From NCBI GenBank assembly GCA_045561575.1, contig JBJKXM010000066.1, forward strand, positions 1 through 24,663: a stretch of DNA of 24,663 bases, read 5' to 3'. The DNA comes from GCA-002715885 sp045561575 (GTDB lineage Bacteria > Bacteroidota > Bacteroidia > Flavobacteriales > BACL11). Of the stretch, positions 13,722-21,541 are shown piece after piece. The translations under genes were made by a program, and so were the position numbers. Positions within the stretch are counted from its first letter, which is position 1; every line of letters begins with the position of its first letter. A model generated the notes under the pieces. The model saw only the letters and a list, made by a program, of their open reading frames with translations. It did no database searches and was not told the origin of the DNA.

Positions 13722-16121
13722 CTATATTTTAAGACTTAATTGTACAGCAATCGTCCTTTGGATTTGCATATCAGCAGGTCTACTCATATATTCTCTGTTA
13801 AAAAGATTATTTACAATTAAACTTAATTTTGAGTTTTTGTCCATTTGATACCCTAATCTTAAATCAAAAACTACATCTCCATTTTTAAATTTTTCTCTTG
13901 CTTCATTTATACCTGGGATTAATTCTTGGTTTAACCACTCATCTGTGAAAACTTTATCAATGTTCTTCATAAAGTCATTGTACCTAACACTTGAGCCTAA
14001 AATGTATTTGTTTTTGTAAGTTATTTCAGCATCAATTTTTGCAATATGCTGATATCTATATTTTAGAATAGAAGGGTCTGAACTTGAATTGTTATACGTT
14101 AGTTCCGGACCAATAACCTCACCGTTTATAGAAATTTGACCAATGCTTTCAGTATAAACTTTGTCTGGCTCTAATGGAATTGGGTTCATGTACGTATATC
14201 CTCCAATTAAATTAATCTTTAAATTTTGATTTATTTTTCCAACGCCATTAACACTCAGCTCTAGCCCACTTATTTCAGTTTTTCCAATATTTACTGATTT
14301 AAATCCTAGTCCATATAAAGGCATTGTTAAAGGGTCACCCCACTGTCCAAAAGTAAACTCCATCATGTCATTATATCTCATAACAAATCCAGCAACATCA
14401 ATGGAGCCGTTCCAATTATTTATTTTTAAATTTTGTTTTAATCCTATTTCAGCACTCCAACCGGTTTCAGGCTTTAGTTCTGGATTTGAATAAATTTCTA
14501 TTCCAGATGCATTGGTTGAAACAAATAATTCAGCCATTGAAGGGAAACGATATCCTTGCCCCCATGAAGAACGAATAAATGTTGATTCGCCAAGTTGGTA
14601 ATTTAACCCAGCCCTAAAGACAGGGCTTCCAATTGCAAAGTGGTCTAGTGAATCACCATCAATAACATGCTTTGTTTCAGAATTTAAACTAAAGTATTCA
14701 TATCTTCCTCCAGCCGAAATATTCAGGTTTCCAATTTTTTTATCTAATTGCCCATAAATCGCATGATTTCTTCTATAGTTGTTACCTTGAAATGTTTTTG
14801 ATCTTGCAAAAATTATTTCGTTTGTGATTCCACTGGTAAAAGAAAGATCATATCTATCTACTTTATTTTGCCATTGATAATCAGCATAATATGATTTTGA
14901 TCTATTGTCATAATCCTGTAAGCTATCTTTAGATTCATTATCATTAATTACTTTTAAATACCTTGTTCTTAAAGAGTGTCTATTATTTCCTTGTATGTAA
15001 GTTATATATGGATCCACATTATAAGAGTCACCACTTGTTGTTGTTACATCATTATCAAGAGCAATATAGGCCTCATCAAAACCGTTCCAAATAATTGCTG
15101 AAGCTGTTGACTCTAAAAGCAAATTAGCATTAATACCATAGCTGAGCCCTAAAACCTTCTCACTTTTAAAAAGAGAATTAACATTAAATCTTTTCCTTTG
15201 AGTTTCTTCATCTTTTCGATAACCTTCATCTTCAAAGATATTTCCTCCAAATGATAAGTCAAGATTTTCGTATTTAATTGATTGTAAAAATTCAACACCT
15301 TGAAATGTATTTTTCTTGTTTCCATACCAATTAAGAGATGATCTCTTGGCAAAATCAATTACCCCAAAATTTAGATTTACTTTAGTGTATCCAATGCTTG
15401 GGTTTTTGTCAATTTCAGATTGTTTAGGGTATGCAGTTCTAATATTTATTATACCATTTAAGGCAGATGAACCATACAAAGCTGAAGAGGCTCCTTTAAT
15501 TATTTCAACTTGATTAATATTTTCAGTTGCAATAAGATTCCATTGTACTTGCCCAGCGTCACCTGAAATTAGTGGCATATCGTCAACCATTACTAATACT
15601 CTTGTTCCCGCTCCATAACTCCATCCACTACCTCCTCTTATATTTGCTTGTCCATCTGTGATATTAAGGCCAGGAATTTGTTCCATGGCAGTTTCAATAT
15701 TTGATGAATTTTTATTTTCAATTAAACTTGGCTTAATTACTTCCATTGAAACTGTGGTTTCTTCCAGTCTTTGATTAAATTTTCCTGCTGAAACAACAAC
15801 GGTATTTAGTTGTTCGGATGATTGATTGAGTTTGATATTTAAAGTAATGAGGGTGTCAGAAGTTATGAAAAATTGTTTTTTAATCTCTTGATAGCCTATA
15901 TATTTATATTTAACTTCATGTTGTCCTTGTGGAAGATTTATAGTGTAGTTACCATCTATATCAGTTGAAGTTCCTACATTATTTGAAATTATATTTACTC
16001 CAATTAAAGCTTCTCCAGTAGAGATGTCGGTTACTTTTCCAGAGATAGTGAAACTATTAGTCTGTGACAATAGGGATAATGAGAAACAAGAGCAAAAGAT
16101 AATTGAGAAAATTTTTCTCAT
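13722..16121 (-). CDS. TonB-dependent outer membrane receptor with CarboxypepD_reg-like domain
   Basis: I chose ATG 16121 (799 residues); an in-frame TTG one codon upstream is possible but less likely. Layout: signal peptide (1-20); carboxypeptidase-regulatory-like beta-sandwich (about 23-105, G-K-V-T-D-I-S-T-G-E-A-L-I-G-V); a plug domain (about 115-225, with I-R-G-G-S-G-W and V-M-V-D-D-M-P, then V-E-I-I-K-G-A-S-S-A-L-Y-G); and a 22-strand-type barrel rich in aromatic Tyr/Asn turns to the C-terminus. The barrel includes S-S-W-G-Q-G-Y-R-F-P-S near 514-524, a receptor hallmark. This imports a ligand using ExbBD-TonB energy. Its ligand cannot be read from the sequence; no SusD partner or iron-uptake gene is adjacent. 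A TATATTTG box lies 22 bases upstream. Confidence 0.94.
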   Translation of the reverse strand: MRKIFSIIFCSCFSLSLLSQTNSFTISGKVTDISTGEALIGVNIISNNVGTSTDIDGNYTINLPQGQHEVKYKYIGYQEIKKQFFITSDTLITLNIKLNQSSEQLNTVVVSAGKFNQRLEETTVSMEVIKPSLIENKNSSNIETAMEQIPGLNITDGQANIRGGSGWSYGAGTRVLVMVDDMPLISGDAGQVQWNLIATENINQVEIIKGASSALYGSSALNGIINIRTAYPKQSEIDKNPSIGYTKVNLNFGVIDFAKRSSLNWYGNKKNTFQGVEFLQSIKYENLDLSFGGNIFEDEGYRKDEETQRKRFNVNSLFKSEKVLGLSYGINANLLLESTASAIIWNGFDEAYIALDNDVTTTSGDSYNVDPYITYIQGNNRHSLRTRYLKVINDNESKDSLQDYDNRSKSYYADYQWQNKVDRYDLSFTSGITNEIIFARSKTFQGNNYRRNHAIYGQLDKKIGNLNISAGGRYEYFSLNSETKHVIDGDSLDHFAIGSPVFRAGLNYQLGESTFIRSSWGQGYRFPSMAELFVSTNASGIEIYSNPELKPETGWSAEIGLKQNLKINNWNGSIDVAGFVMRYNDMMEFTFGQWGDPLTMPLYGLGFKSVNIGKTEISGLELSVNGVGKINQNLKINLIGGYTYMNPIPLEPDKVYTESIGQISINGEVIGPELTYNNSSSDPSILKYRYQHIAKIDAEITYKNKYILGSSVRYNDFMKNIDKVFTDEWLNQELIPGINEAREKFKNGDVVFDLRLGYQMDKNSKLSLIVNNLFNREYMSRPADMQIQRTIAVQLSLKI

Positions 16122-16143
16122 CAAAAATTGTTATAAATGAATA

Positions 16144-16171
16144 CAAATATAAAAAACGAAAATGGATGCAA
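16144..16171 (-). promoter_or_regulatory. Promoter of the TonB receptor gene
   Basis: On the minus strand TTG (16171-16169) is followed after 17 bases by TATATTTG (16151-16144), a perfect -7 box. It is 22 bases upstream of the ATG. The gdhA promoter lies 48 bases away on the other strand, in a shared divergent region. Confidence 0.6.
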
Positions 16172-16199
16172 TAAAAGATATATTTTTATAAAAAAAATA

Positions 16200-16207
16200 T
16201 ACATTTG
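16200..16207 (+). promoter_or_regulatory. -7 box of gdhA
   Basis: TACATTTG matches TAnnTTTG, 52 bases before the gdhA ATG. No TTG is present at the -33 position, so an activator or a weak upstream element may be needed. Confidence 0.5.
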
Positions 16208-16259
16208 TCGAGCTATATAGCACTAAACAAAACAAAAACACAAATTAAAAATACTTAAA

Positions 16260-17594
16260 ATGGATAATCATGTTAAAGATTTCCTAAATTCAGTTGAATT
16301 AACTAATAAGGGTGAATCGGAATTTTTACAAGCAGTTGAAGAAGTTGCAGAAGCAGTTATACCAATTTTAAATCAATATCCAAGATTTAATAATAAGAAA
16401 ATTTTAGAAAGAATGGTTGAGCCTGAAAGAGTAATAACTTTCAGAGTTCCATGGGTAGATGATTCTGGTGATGTACAAGTTAATAGAGGTTATAGAATTG
16501 AGATGAATTCTGCTATTGGACCTTATAAAGGTGGTCTTAGGTTTCATCCATCGGTTAACTTGTCTATATTAAAATTTTTAGCATTTGAGCAAGTTTTTAA
16601 AAATGCATTAACTACACTTCCAATGGGAGGTGGAAAAGGAGGCTCAAATTTTGATCCAAAGGGAAAAAGTGATAATGAAATTATGAAATTCTGCCAATCT
16701 TTTATGACGGAATTATGTAAACACATAGGTCCAAATACGGATGTGCCTGCTGGTGATATAGGTGTTGGGGGTAGAGAAATTGGATATATGTTTGGTCAAT
16801 ACAAAAGAATACGAAATGAGTTCACTGGTGTCTTGACTGGAAAAGGCTTAGGCTGGGGTGGATCTTTAATTAGACCTGAAGCGACGGGATATGGTAATGT
16901 GTATTTTGCACAAAACATGTTAGCAGTAAAAGGTGATTCGTTTAAAGGAAAAACTGTTGTAATTTCTGGCTCAGGAAATGTAGCTCAATATTCATGTGAA
17001 AAAGCAACCGAGCTGGGCGCTAAAGTAGTTTCAATGTCTGATTCATCTGGATATATCTTTGATAAAGACGGGATTGATTCAGATAAGTTAGCTTTTATTA
17101 TGAATTTGAAGAATGTTAAAAGAGGAAGGATTAAGGAGTATGCTGATCATTATGGCTGTGAATTCCATGAAGAAAAACCTTGGGTAATTAAGTGTGATAT
17201 TGCCCTTCCTTGTGCTACTCAAAATGAATTAAATAAAACTGAAGCAGAAACTCTAGTAAGTAATGGATGTATATGTGTTTCCGAGGGGGCTAATATGCCA
17301 TCTACCCCTGATGCAATAGAGGTATTTTTAAATGCTAAAATATTATTTGCTCCAGGAAAAGCTTCAAATGCTGGGGGTGTTGCAACATCTGGATTAGAGA
17401 TGTCTCAAAATTCATTACGAATGAATTGGACTCGTGAAGAAGTTGACACTAAGCTGAAAACAATAATGAATGATATTCATTCTCAATGTGTAGAGCATGG
17501 TAAGGATGGGGATTATATTAATTATGTAAAGGGTGCAAATATTGCTGGTTTCTTAAAGGTTGCTGAGGCAATGCTAGATCAAGGTGTTGTTTAG
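16260..17594 (+). CDS. gdhA: Glutamate dehydrogenase (NADP-type, hexameric)
   Basis: The 444-residue enzyme interconverts 2-oxoglutarate plus ammonium and L-glutamate, using NAD(P)H. Length matches the small hexameric bacterial class. Key residues are present: Lys90 in G-P-Y-K-G-G-L-R-F-H, Lys114, catalytic Lys126 in P-M-G-G-G-K-G-G, and Asp166 in V-P-A-G-D-I-G-V-G-G. The Rossmann loop S-G-S-G-N-V-A-Q (236-243) binds cofactor. The E-A-T-G-Y-G segment near 207-212 is a class marker. NADP preference is inferred from similarity to E. coli-type GdhA and is not proven by the loop alone. It starts 52 bases from a -7 box and stands as its own unit. The adjacent kbl gene joins it in amino-acid nitrogen metabolism. 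Confidence 0.95.
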   Translation: MDNHVKDFLNSVELTNKGESEFLQAVEEVAEAVIPILNQYPRFNNKKILERMVEPERVITFRVPWVDDSGDVQVNRGYRIEMNSAIGPYKGGLRFHPSVNLSILKFLAFEQVFKNALTTLPMGGGKGGSNFDPKGKSDNEIMKFCQSFMTELCKHIGPNTDVPAGDIGVGGREIGYMFGQYKRIRNEFTGVLTGKGLGWGGSLIRPEATGYGNVYFAQNMLAVKGDSFKGKTVVISGSGNVAQYSCEKATELGAKVVSMSDSSGYIFDKDGIDSDKLAFIMNLKNVKRGRIKEYADHYGCEFHEEKPWVIKCDIALPCATQNELNKTEAETLVSNGCICVSEGANMPSTPDAIEVFLNAKILFAPGKASNAGGVATSGLEMSQNSLRMNWTREEVDTKLKTIMNDIHSQCVEHGKDGDYINYVKGANIAGFLKVAEAMLDQGVV

Positions 17595-17674
17595 TGCTTG
17601 CTTTGTATCTTAGTTTATTTACATATTCTTAGTTAATTAATTCTTTCTTCAATAGTCTTTATCTTTGCAAGCAC
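17594..17674. repeat. 8-base inverted repeat bracketing the gdhA-kbl gap
   Basis: GTGCTTGC (17594-17601), starting at the last base of the gdhA stop, is the exact reverse complement of GCAAGCAC (17667-17674), which begins at the last base of the kbl -7 box. The 65 bases between are AT-rich. A read-through gdhA transcript could fold this into a long-loop stem. It is only eight bases, so chance is possible. Confidence 0.35.
17660..17667 (+). promoter_or_regulatory. -7 box of kbl
   Basis: TATCTTTG matches TAnnTTTG and lies 20 bases upstream of the kbl ATG. No clear -33 TTG is seen. Confidence 0.5.
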
Positions 17675-17687
17675 GTAAAAAATTATT

Positions 17688-18878
17688 ATGATTGGAAAAT
17701 TAAAACAACAACTTCAAACGGAACTTGATAGTATTTCTAAGGCCGGATTATTTAAAAAAGAAAGAGTAATTGTAAAGCCTCAATCTACAGAAATAGAAGT
17801 TAGTACGGGAGAAAATGTATTGAATTTTTGTGCTAATAATTACTTAGGACTTTCATCCCATCCAAAAGTCGTTCAAGCTGCAAAAGATGCTCTAGATTCT
17901 CACGGCTTTGGAATGTCTTCGGTTAGATTTATATGTGGCACTCAAGATATTCATAAGACTTTAGAAAACAAGATATCGTCTTTTCTTTCCACTGAAGATA
18001 CAATTTTATATGCCGCTGCATTTGATGCAAATGGAGGCTTGTTTGAGCCAATTTTTGGAAAAGAAGATGCAATTATTTCTGATTCATTAAATCATGCTTC
18101 TATAATTGATGGGGTAAGATTATGTAAGGCTGTTAGATACAGATATCAAAATAATGATATGCAAGATTTAGAAGCTAAATTAATAGAATCACAACCACAA
18201 AGAAATAGAGTAATTGTAACTGATGGTGTTTTTTCAATGGATGGATATATTGCTCAGCTAGATAAAATATGTGATTTAGCTGAAAAGTATGATGCATTAG
18301 TAATGGTTGACGATTGTCATTCAACAGGTTTTGTTGGGAAAACAGGAAGAGGAACTCATGAACACTGTGATGTTATTGGCAGAGTTGATATTATAACAGG
18401 CACATTAGGAAAAGCTTTAGGTGGAGCTATGGGCGGATTTACTTCTGGTAGAAAGGAAATCATAGAGATGTTACGTCAAAAATCAAGACCATACTTATTT
18501 TCAAATTCATTAGCTCCTTCAATCGTTGGTTCAGGTATAAAAGTTTTAGAAATCTTAGAAAAATCTACTGATCTTAGAGATAAGCTGGAAGCAAATACGA
18601 AATACTTTAGAAAAGCTATGTCAGAAGCTGGTTTTGATATAAAAGAAGGTGTTCATCCTATAGTTCCAGTTATGTTATATGATGCACGACTTGCAGGTGA
18701 TATGGCTGATAAATTACTAGATGAAGGTATATATGTAATTGGTTTTTCTTTTCCTGTTGTTCCTAAAGATCAGGCTAGAATTCGAGTTCAAATTTCAGCT
18801 GCTCATAGCCAAGAAGATCTTGATAAAGCGATTAGCGCATTTATTAAGGTTGGAAAACAGCTAAATGTGCTAGAGTAA
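17688..18878 (+). CDS. kbl: Glycine C-acetyltransferase (2-amino-3-ketobutyrate CoA ligase)
   Basis: The 396-residue PLP enzyme of the alpha-oxoamine synthase family cleaves 2-amino-3-ketobutyrate with CoA to glycine and acetyl-CoA in threonine breakdown. PLP-binding features are clear: N-N-Y-L-G-L at 50-55, N-H-A-S-I-I-D-G with His136, V-D-D-C-H-S-T-G-F with Asp208 and His211, and the Schiff-base Lys242 in T-G-T-L-G-K-A-L-G-G. Length and the R-F-I-C-G-T-Q-D-x-H-K motif near 80-90 favour Kbl over the related BioF (8-amino-7-oxononanoate synthase), serine palmitoyltransferase or HemA. Threonine dehydrogenase, its usual partner, is not in this window. It has its own -7 box 20 bases upstream. 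Confidence 0.93.
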   Translation: MIGKLKQQLQTELDSISKAGLFKKERVIVKPQSTEIEVSTGENVLNFCANNYLGLSSHPKVVQAAKDALDSHGFGMSSVRFICGTQDIHKTLENKISSFLSTEDTILYAAAFDANGGLFEPIFGKEDAIISDSLNHASIIDGVRLCKAVRYRYQNNDMQDLEAKLIESQPQRNRVIVTDGVFSMDGYIAQLDKICDLAEKYDALVMVDDCHSTGFVGKTGRGTHEHCDVIGRVDIITGTLGKALGGAMGGFTSGRKEIIEMLRQKSRPYLFSNSLAPSIVGSGIKVLEILEKSTDLRDKLEANTKYFRKAMSEAGFDIKEGVHPIVPVMLYDARLAGDMADKLLDEGIYVIGFSFPVVPKDQARIRVQISAAHSQEDLDKAISAFIKVGKQLNVLE

Positions 18879-18895
18879 TTATAATCTATAAATAT

Positions 18896-18925
18896 TTTGA
18901 TTTAGATAAAAAAAGTGTAGATTTG
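18896..18925 (+). promoter_or_regulatory. Promoter of the rplM-rpsI-rpsB-tsf operon
   Basis: TTTG (18896-18899), an 18-base spacer, then TAGATTTG (18918-18925) form the best match in the window to the Bacteroidota -33/-7 pair. It lies 31 bases before the rplM start, which fits a strong constitutive ribosomal-protein promoter. Confidence 0.8.
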
Positions 18926-18956
18926 CAGCCCTTTTAAAAAGTAAAATTTAAATACT

Positions 18957-19412
18957 GTGGATACATTAAGTTATAAAACATTGTCTTCTAACAAAATCAC
19001 TGCTGATAAAAAGTGGTTTGTAGTAGACGCAAATGGAGAAAATTTAGGAAGGTTTGCTTCTAAGATTGCAAAAGTTCTAAGAGGAAAATACAAAACAAAC
19101 TTTACGCCTCATGCTGATTGTGGAGACAATGTTGTTATTGTAAACGCATCTAAAATCACCATGTCTGGAAATAAAATGGATGACAGAGAGATTTTTAGTT
19201 ATACTGGTTTTCCAGGTGGACAAAAAAGAATTTCTCCAAGAAAGATGTTAGAAAAAGATGGTACATCAGTGGTTAGACATGCTATAAAAGGAATGCTCCC
19301 GAAAAATAAATTAGGAGCTGCAATTTTAAAAAACTGTTATATCTTTTCTGGAGAAGATCATGACAAAGAAGCACAAAAGCCAGTTAATCTTAACTTAAAT
19401 GATTTAATATAG
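18957..19412 (+). CDS. rplM: 50S ribosomal protein L13
   Basis: The 151-residue protein is the large-subunit assembly protein uL13. The start is GTG 18957: the M-D-T-L-S-Y-K-T opening is typical of Bacteroidota L13, so an internal ATG would truncate it. Family motifs are W-F-V-V-D-A-x-G near 21-28, L-G-R-F-A-S near 31-36, L-R-G-K-Y-K near 41-46, and the F-T-P-H-x-D-C-G-D segment near 49-57. The central Y-T-G-F-P-G-G and R-H-A-I-K-G-M-L-P-K-N blocks are intact. rpsI follows after 1 base, as in most bacteria. Transcription is driven by the promoter at 18896-18925. Confidence 0.98.
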   Translation: MDTLSYKTLSSNKITADKKWFVVDANGENLGRFASKIAKVLRGKYKTNFTPHADCGDNVVIVNASKITMSGNKMDDREIFSYTGFPGGQKRISPRKMLEKDGTSVVRHAIKGMLPKNKLGAAILKNCYIFSGEDHDKEAQKPVNLNLNDLI

Positions 19413-19413
19413 T

Positions 19414-19800
19414 ATGGATACGATTCACGCAATAGGAAGAAGAAAGGCATCAGTTGCCAGAATTTATTTAAAAAAAGGTAAAGGAGCAATTACAATAAAC
19501 AAAAAAGATTACAAAGATTTCTTTCCTGTAGAAGGTCTTCAGCAAAGATTACTTCACCCTTTTTCTGTTTTAGATTTAGTAGGTAAGTTTGATGTTAAAG
19601 TAAATGTTAATGGAGGCGGAAATACAGGTCAAGCAGATGCAATAAAACTTGCCATTTCAAGAGCATTGTGCGAATTAGATGTTGAAAATAGACCGGCTTT
19701 AAAAGCAGAAGGGCTTTTAACTAGAGACCCAAGAGTTGTTGAGAGAAAGAAGCCTGGTCAGAAAAAAGCAAGAAAGAAATTCCAGTGGGTTAAAAGATAA
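19414..19800 (+). CDS. rpsI: 30S ribosomal protein S9
   Basis: The 128-residue uS9 protein begins with I-G-R-R-K-A-S-V-A-R, its hallmark opening, and carries G-G-G-N-T-G-Q-A-D-A-I-K-L-A-I-S-R-A near 67-84 and the basic tail ending K-F-Q-W-V-K-R, which reaches the P site of the ribosome. The gene lies 1 base after rplM, giving the classical rplM-rpsI pair. The gap to rpsB (84 bases) is filled by hairpins, described separately. Confidence 0.98.
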   Translation: MDTIHAIGRRKASVARIYLKKGKGAITINKKDYKDFFPVEGLQQRLLHPFSVLDLVGKFDVKVNVNGGGNTGQADAIKLAISRALCELDVENRPALKAEGLLTRDPRVVERKKPGQKKARKKFQWVKR

Positions 19801-19811
19801 AATTATTAATT

Positions 19812-19857
19812 GTTTAGAATCTAAACCGATTAGACAAGTCCAACTTCTACTAATTGG
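19812..19857 (+). promoter_or_regulatory. Structured leader before rpsB
   Basis: Two adjacent hairpins fill the rpsI-rpsB gap. The first is GTTTAGA-A-TCTAAAC (19812-19826), a perfect 7-base inverted repeat around a single base. The second pairs CCGATTAG (19826-19833) with CTAATTGG (19850-19857), eight pairs with one G-U, and encloses an inner AAGT/ACTT stem with loop CCA (19836-19846). No U-run follows, so it is not a terminator. It sits 27 bases before the rpsB ATG, a typical place for ribosomal-protein autoregulation. Confidence 0.5.
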
Positions 19858-19884
19858 TTGATTAAACTTAAAAAGAAAGTAAAC

Positions 19885-20643
19885 ATGTCAAGAACAAATT
19901 TCAAAGAATTATTACAAGCAGGTGTTCATTTTGGTCACCTTAAGAAAAAGTATAATCCAGCAATGGCTCCATATGTATTTATGGAACAAAATGGTATACA
20001 CATAATTGATTTAAATAAAACAGTTGCAATGCTTGATGAAGCTGCTGCTGCTATGAAACAAATAGCTAAGTCTGGTAAAAAGATATTATTTGTTGCAACA
20101 AAAAAACAAGCAAAATCAATTGTTGCTGAGGCAGCAAAAAAGTTAGATATGCCATACATAACAGAAAGATGGCCTGGTGGATTATTAACTAACTTTTCAA
20201 CTATCAGAAAATCCATAAAAAAAATGGATGGAATTGATAAAATGAAAATAGATGGAACTTTTGATACACTATCAAAAAGAGAAAGGTTACAGATTGATAG
20301 AACAAGAGAAAAGCTAGAGATTAATTTAGGAAGTATCGTAAAAATGAATCGAATGCCTGCTGCTATTTTTATTATTGATATTAATAAAGAGCATATTGCA
20401 CTCAAAGAATCTACAAAATTAGGGATTCGTTCATTTGCTTTAACTGACACTAACACCAATCCAAGTCTTGTAAATTATCCAATTCCTGGAAATGACGATG
20501 CTTCAAAATCAATAACACATATTGTAGAAGTTGTTACAAAGGCAATTTCTGAAGGTTTATCCGAAAGATCAGAGGAACAAGATAAAAAAGCACTTGAAAA
20601 ACAAAAGAAAGCAAAAAAAATATCTGAAGAAGCAAAGAAATAA
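19885..20643 (+). CDS. rpsB: 30S ribosomal protein S2
   Basis: The 252-residue uS2 starts at ATG 19885, giving M-S-R-T-N-F-K-E-L-L-Q-A-G-V-H-F-G-H. A TTG at 19858 would add nine Lys-rich residues but lies inside the hairpin leader and is unlike known S2. Family blocks: A-G-V-H-F-G-H near 11-17, N-P-x-M-A-P-Y near 22-28, F-V-A-T-K-K-Q-A near 71-78, and E-R-W-P-G-G-L-L-T-N-F near 93-103. The C-terminal tail is Lys/Glu-rich and looks disordered, as in this phylum. The tsf gene follows after 18 bases, the universal rpsB-tsf pair. Confidence 0.98.
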   Translation: MSRTNFKELLQAGVHFGHLKKKYNPAMAPYVFMEQNGIHIIDLNKTVAMLDEAAAAMKQIAKSGKKILFVATKKQAKSIVAEAAKKLDMPYITERWPGGLLTNFSTIRKSIKKMDGIDKMKIDGTFDTLSKRERLQIDRTREKLEINLGSIVKMNRMPAAIFIIDINKEHIALKESTKLGIRSFALTDTNTNPSLVNYPIPGNDDASKSITHIVEVVTKAISEGLSERSEEQDKKALEKQKKAKKISEEAKK

Positions 20644-20661
20644 TTAAAATACTTTTAAAAA

Positions 20662-21489
20662 ATGACACAAATATCAGCATCAGATGTAGGTAAATTAAGA
20701 AGGCAAACAGGTTCAGGTATGATGGACTGTAAAAAAGCTTTAATTGAAGCTAATGGAGATTTTGATCAAGCAGTAGATATACTTCGTAAAAAAGGACAAA
20801 AAGTAGCAGCTAAAAGAGCCGATAGACAAGCTACTGAAGGAGTAGTAATTGCTAAAAATAATAAAGAAAACAATAAAGCAGTTTTAATTTCTTTAAACTG
20901 TGAAACAGATTTTGTTGCAAAAAACGAAGACTTCATAAACATAGCTAAAAATATACTTGATAAAGCAGTATCAGAAAATTTAGCTTCAAGTGAGGATTTA
21001 AATACTTTAGTTTTAGAAGATGGAATGTCTGTCGCTGAAAAAGTTCTTGAGCAAACTGGAGTAATCGGAGAAAAAATTGAAGTAAGCGCTCAAGTTGTCG
21101 AAGATGTACAAGTAAGTTCATATGTACATGCAGGAAATAGATTAGCAACAATAGTTGGATTTAACAATCCAGTAGATCATCAGGTTGCTCGAGATGTTGC
21201 AATGCAGGTAGCAGCAATGAGTCCTATTGCTGTTGATAAAGATGGTGTTGATCAAGAAACAATTGATAGAGAATTAGAAATTGCTAAGGATTTAGCACGA
21301 CAAGAAGGTAAGCCTGAAGAAATGTTAGAGAAAATAGCAATGGGAAGATTAAATAAGTTTTTTAAAGAAAATACATTATTGAATCAAGCATTTATAAAAG
21401 ATGGAAAGAAAACTGTTGCACAGTATCTTAAAGAACATGGCGATGCGTTGTCGGTAACTTGCTTTAAAAGAGTAGGTTTGTCAAGTTAA
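20662..21489 (+). CDS. tsf: Elongation factor Ts
   Basis: The 275-residue protein is the guanine nucleotide exchange factor for EF-Tu. The N-terminal UBA-like domain shows V-G-K-L-R-R-Q-T-G-S-G-M-M-D-C-K-K-A-L near 8-26. The core signature is L-N-C-E-T-D-F-V-A-K-N near 78-88; Thr-Asp-Phe contacts EF-Tu. The dimerisation region ends in F-K-R-V-G-L. Length is normal for Bacteroidota. It is the fourth gene of the operon led by rplM, and a hairpin with a U-run starts 7 bases after its stop. A TAnnTTTG match overlaps its last codons. Confidence 0.98.
   Translation: MTQISASDVGKLRRQTGSGMMDCKKALIEANGDFDQAVDILRKKGQKVAAKRADRQATEGVVIAKNNKENNKAVLISLNCETDFVAKNEDFINIAKNILDKAVSENLASSEDLNTLVLEDGMSVAEKVLEQTGVIGEKIEVSAQVVEDVQVSSYVHAGNRLATIVGFNNPVDHQVARDVAMQVAAMSPIAVDKDGVDQETIDRELEIAKDLARQEGKPEEMLEKIAMGRLNKFFKENTLLNQAFIKDGKKTVAQYLKEHGDALSVTCFKRVGLSS
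21473..21480 (+). promoter_or_regulatory. Possible internal -7 box for pyrH-frr
   Basis: TAGGTTTG, inside the last codons of tsf, matches TAnnTTTG. A TTG lies 22 bases upstream (21448-21450). If used, transcription would start just before or within the hairpin at 21496-21524. The codons for V-G-L could produce this match by chance. Confidence 0.25.
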
Positions 21490-21495
21490 ATAAAG

Positions 21496-21524
21496 AAAAG
21501 AGATTTTATAATCTCTTTTTTTTT
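21496..21524 (+). terminator. Intrinsic terminator after tsf
   Basis: AAAGAGATT (21497-21505), loop TTAT, then AATCTCTTT (21510-21518) form a perfect 9-base stem with only two G-C pairs, followed by a T-run to 21524. The stem is weak, so partial read-through into pyrH (ATG 21542) is plausible. Confidence 0.75.
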
Positions 21525-21541
21525 AATTTAAATTTTAAAAA

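Noticed and set aside
19858..19884. Upstream TTG start for rpsB adding a Lys-rich extension
   Set aside because: The ATG 19885 start gives the canonical S2 opening, and the TTG borders the predicted hairpin.
19935..20459. Long minus-strand ORF of 174 codons inside rpsB
   Set aside because: It lies fully within a well-supported ribosomal protein gene; the length comes from the low stop frequency opposite a Lys-rich, A-rich coding strand.
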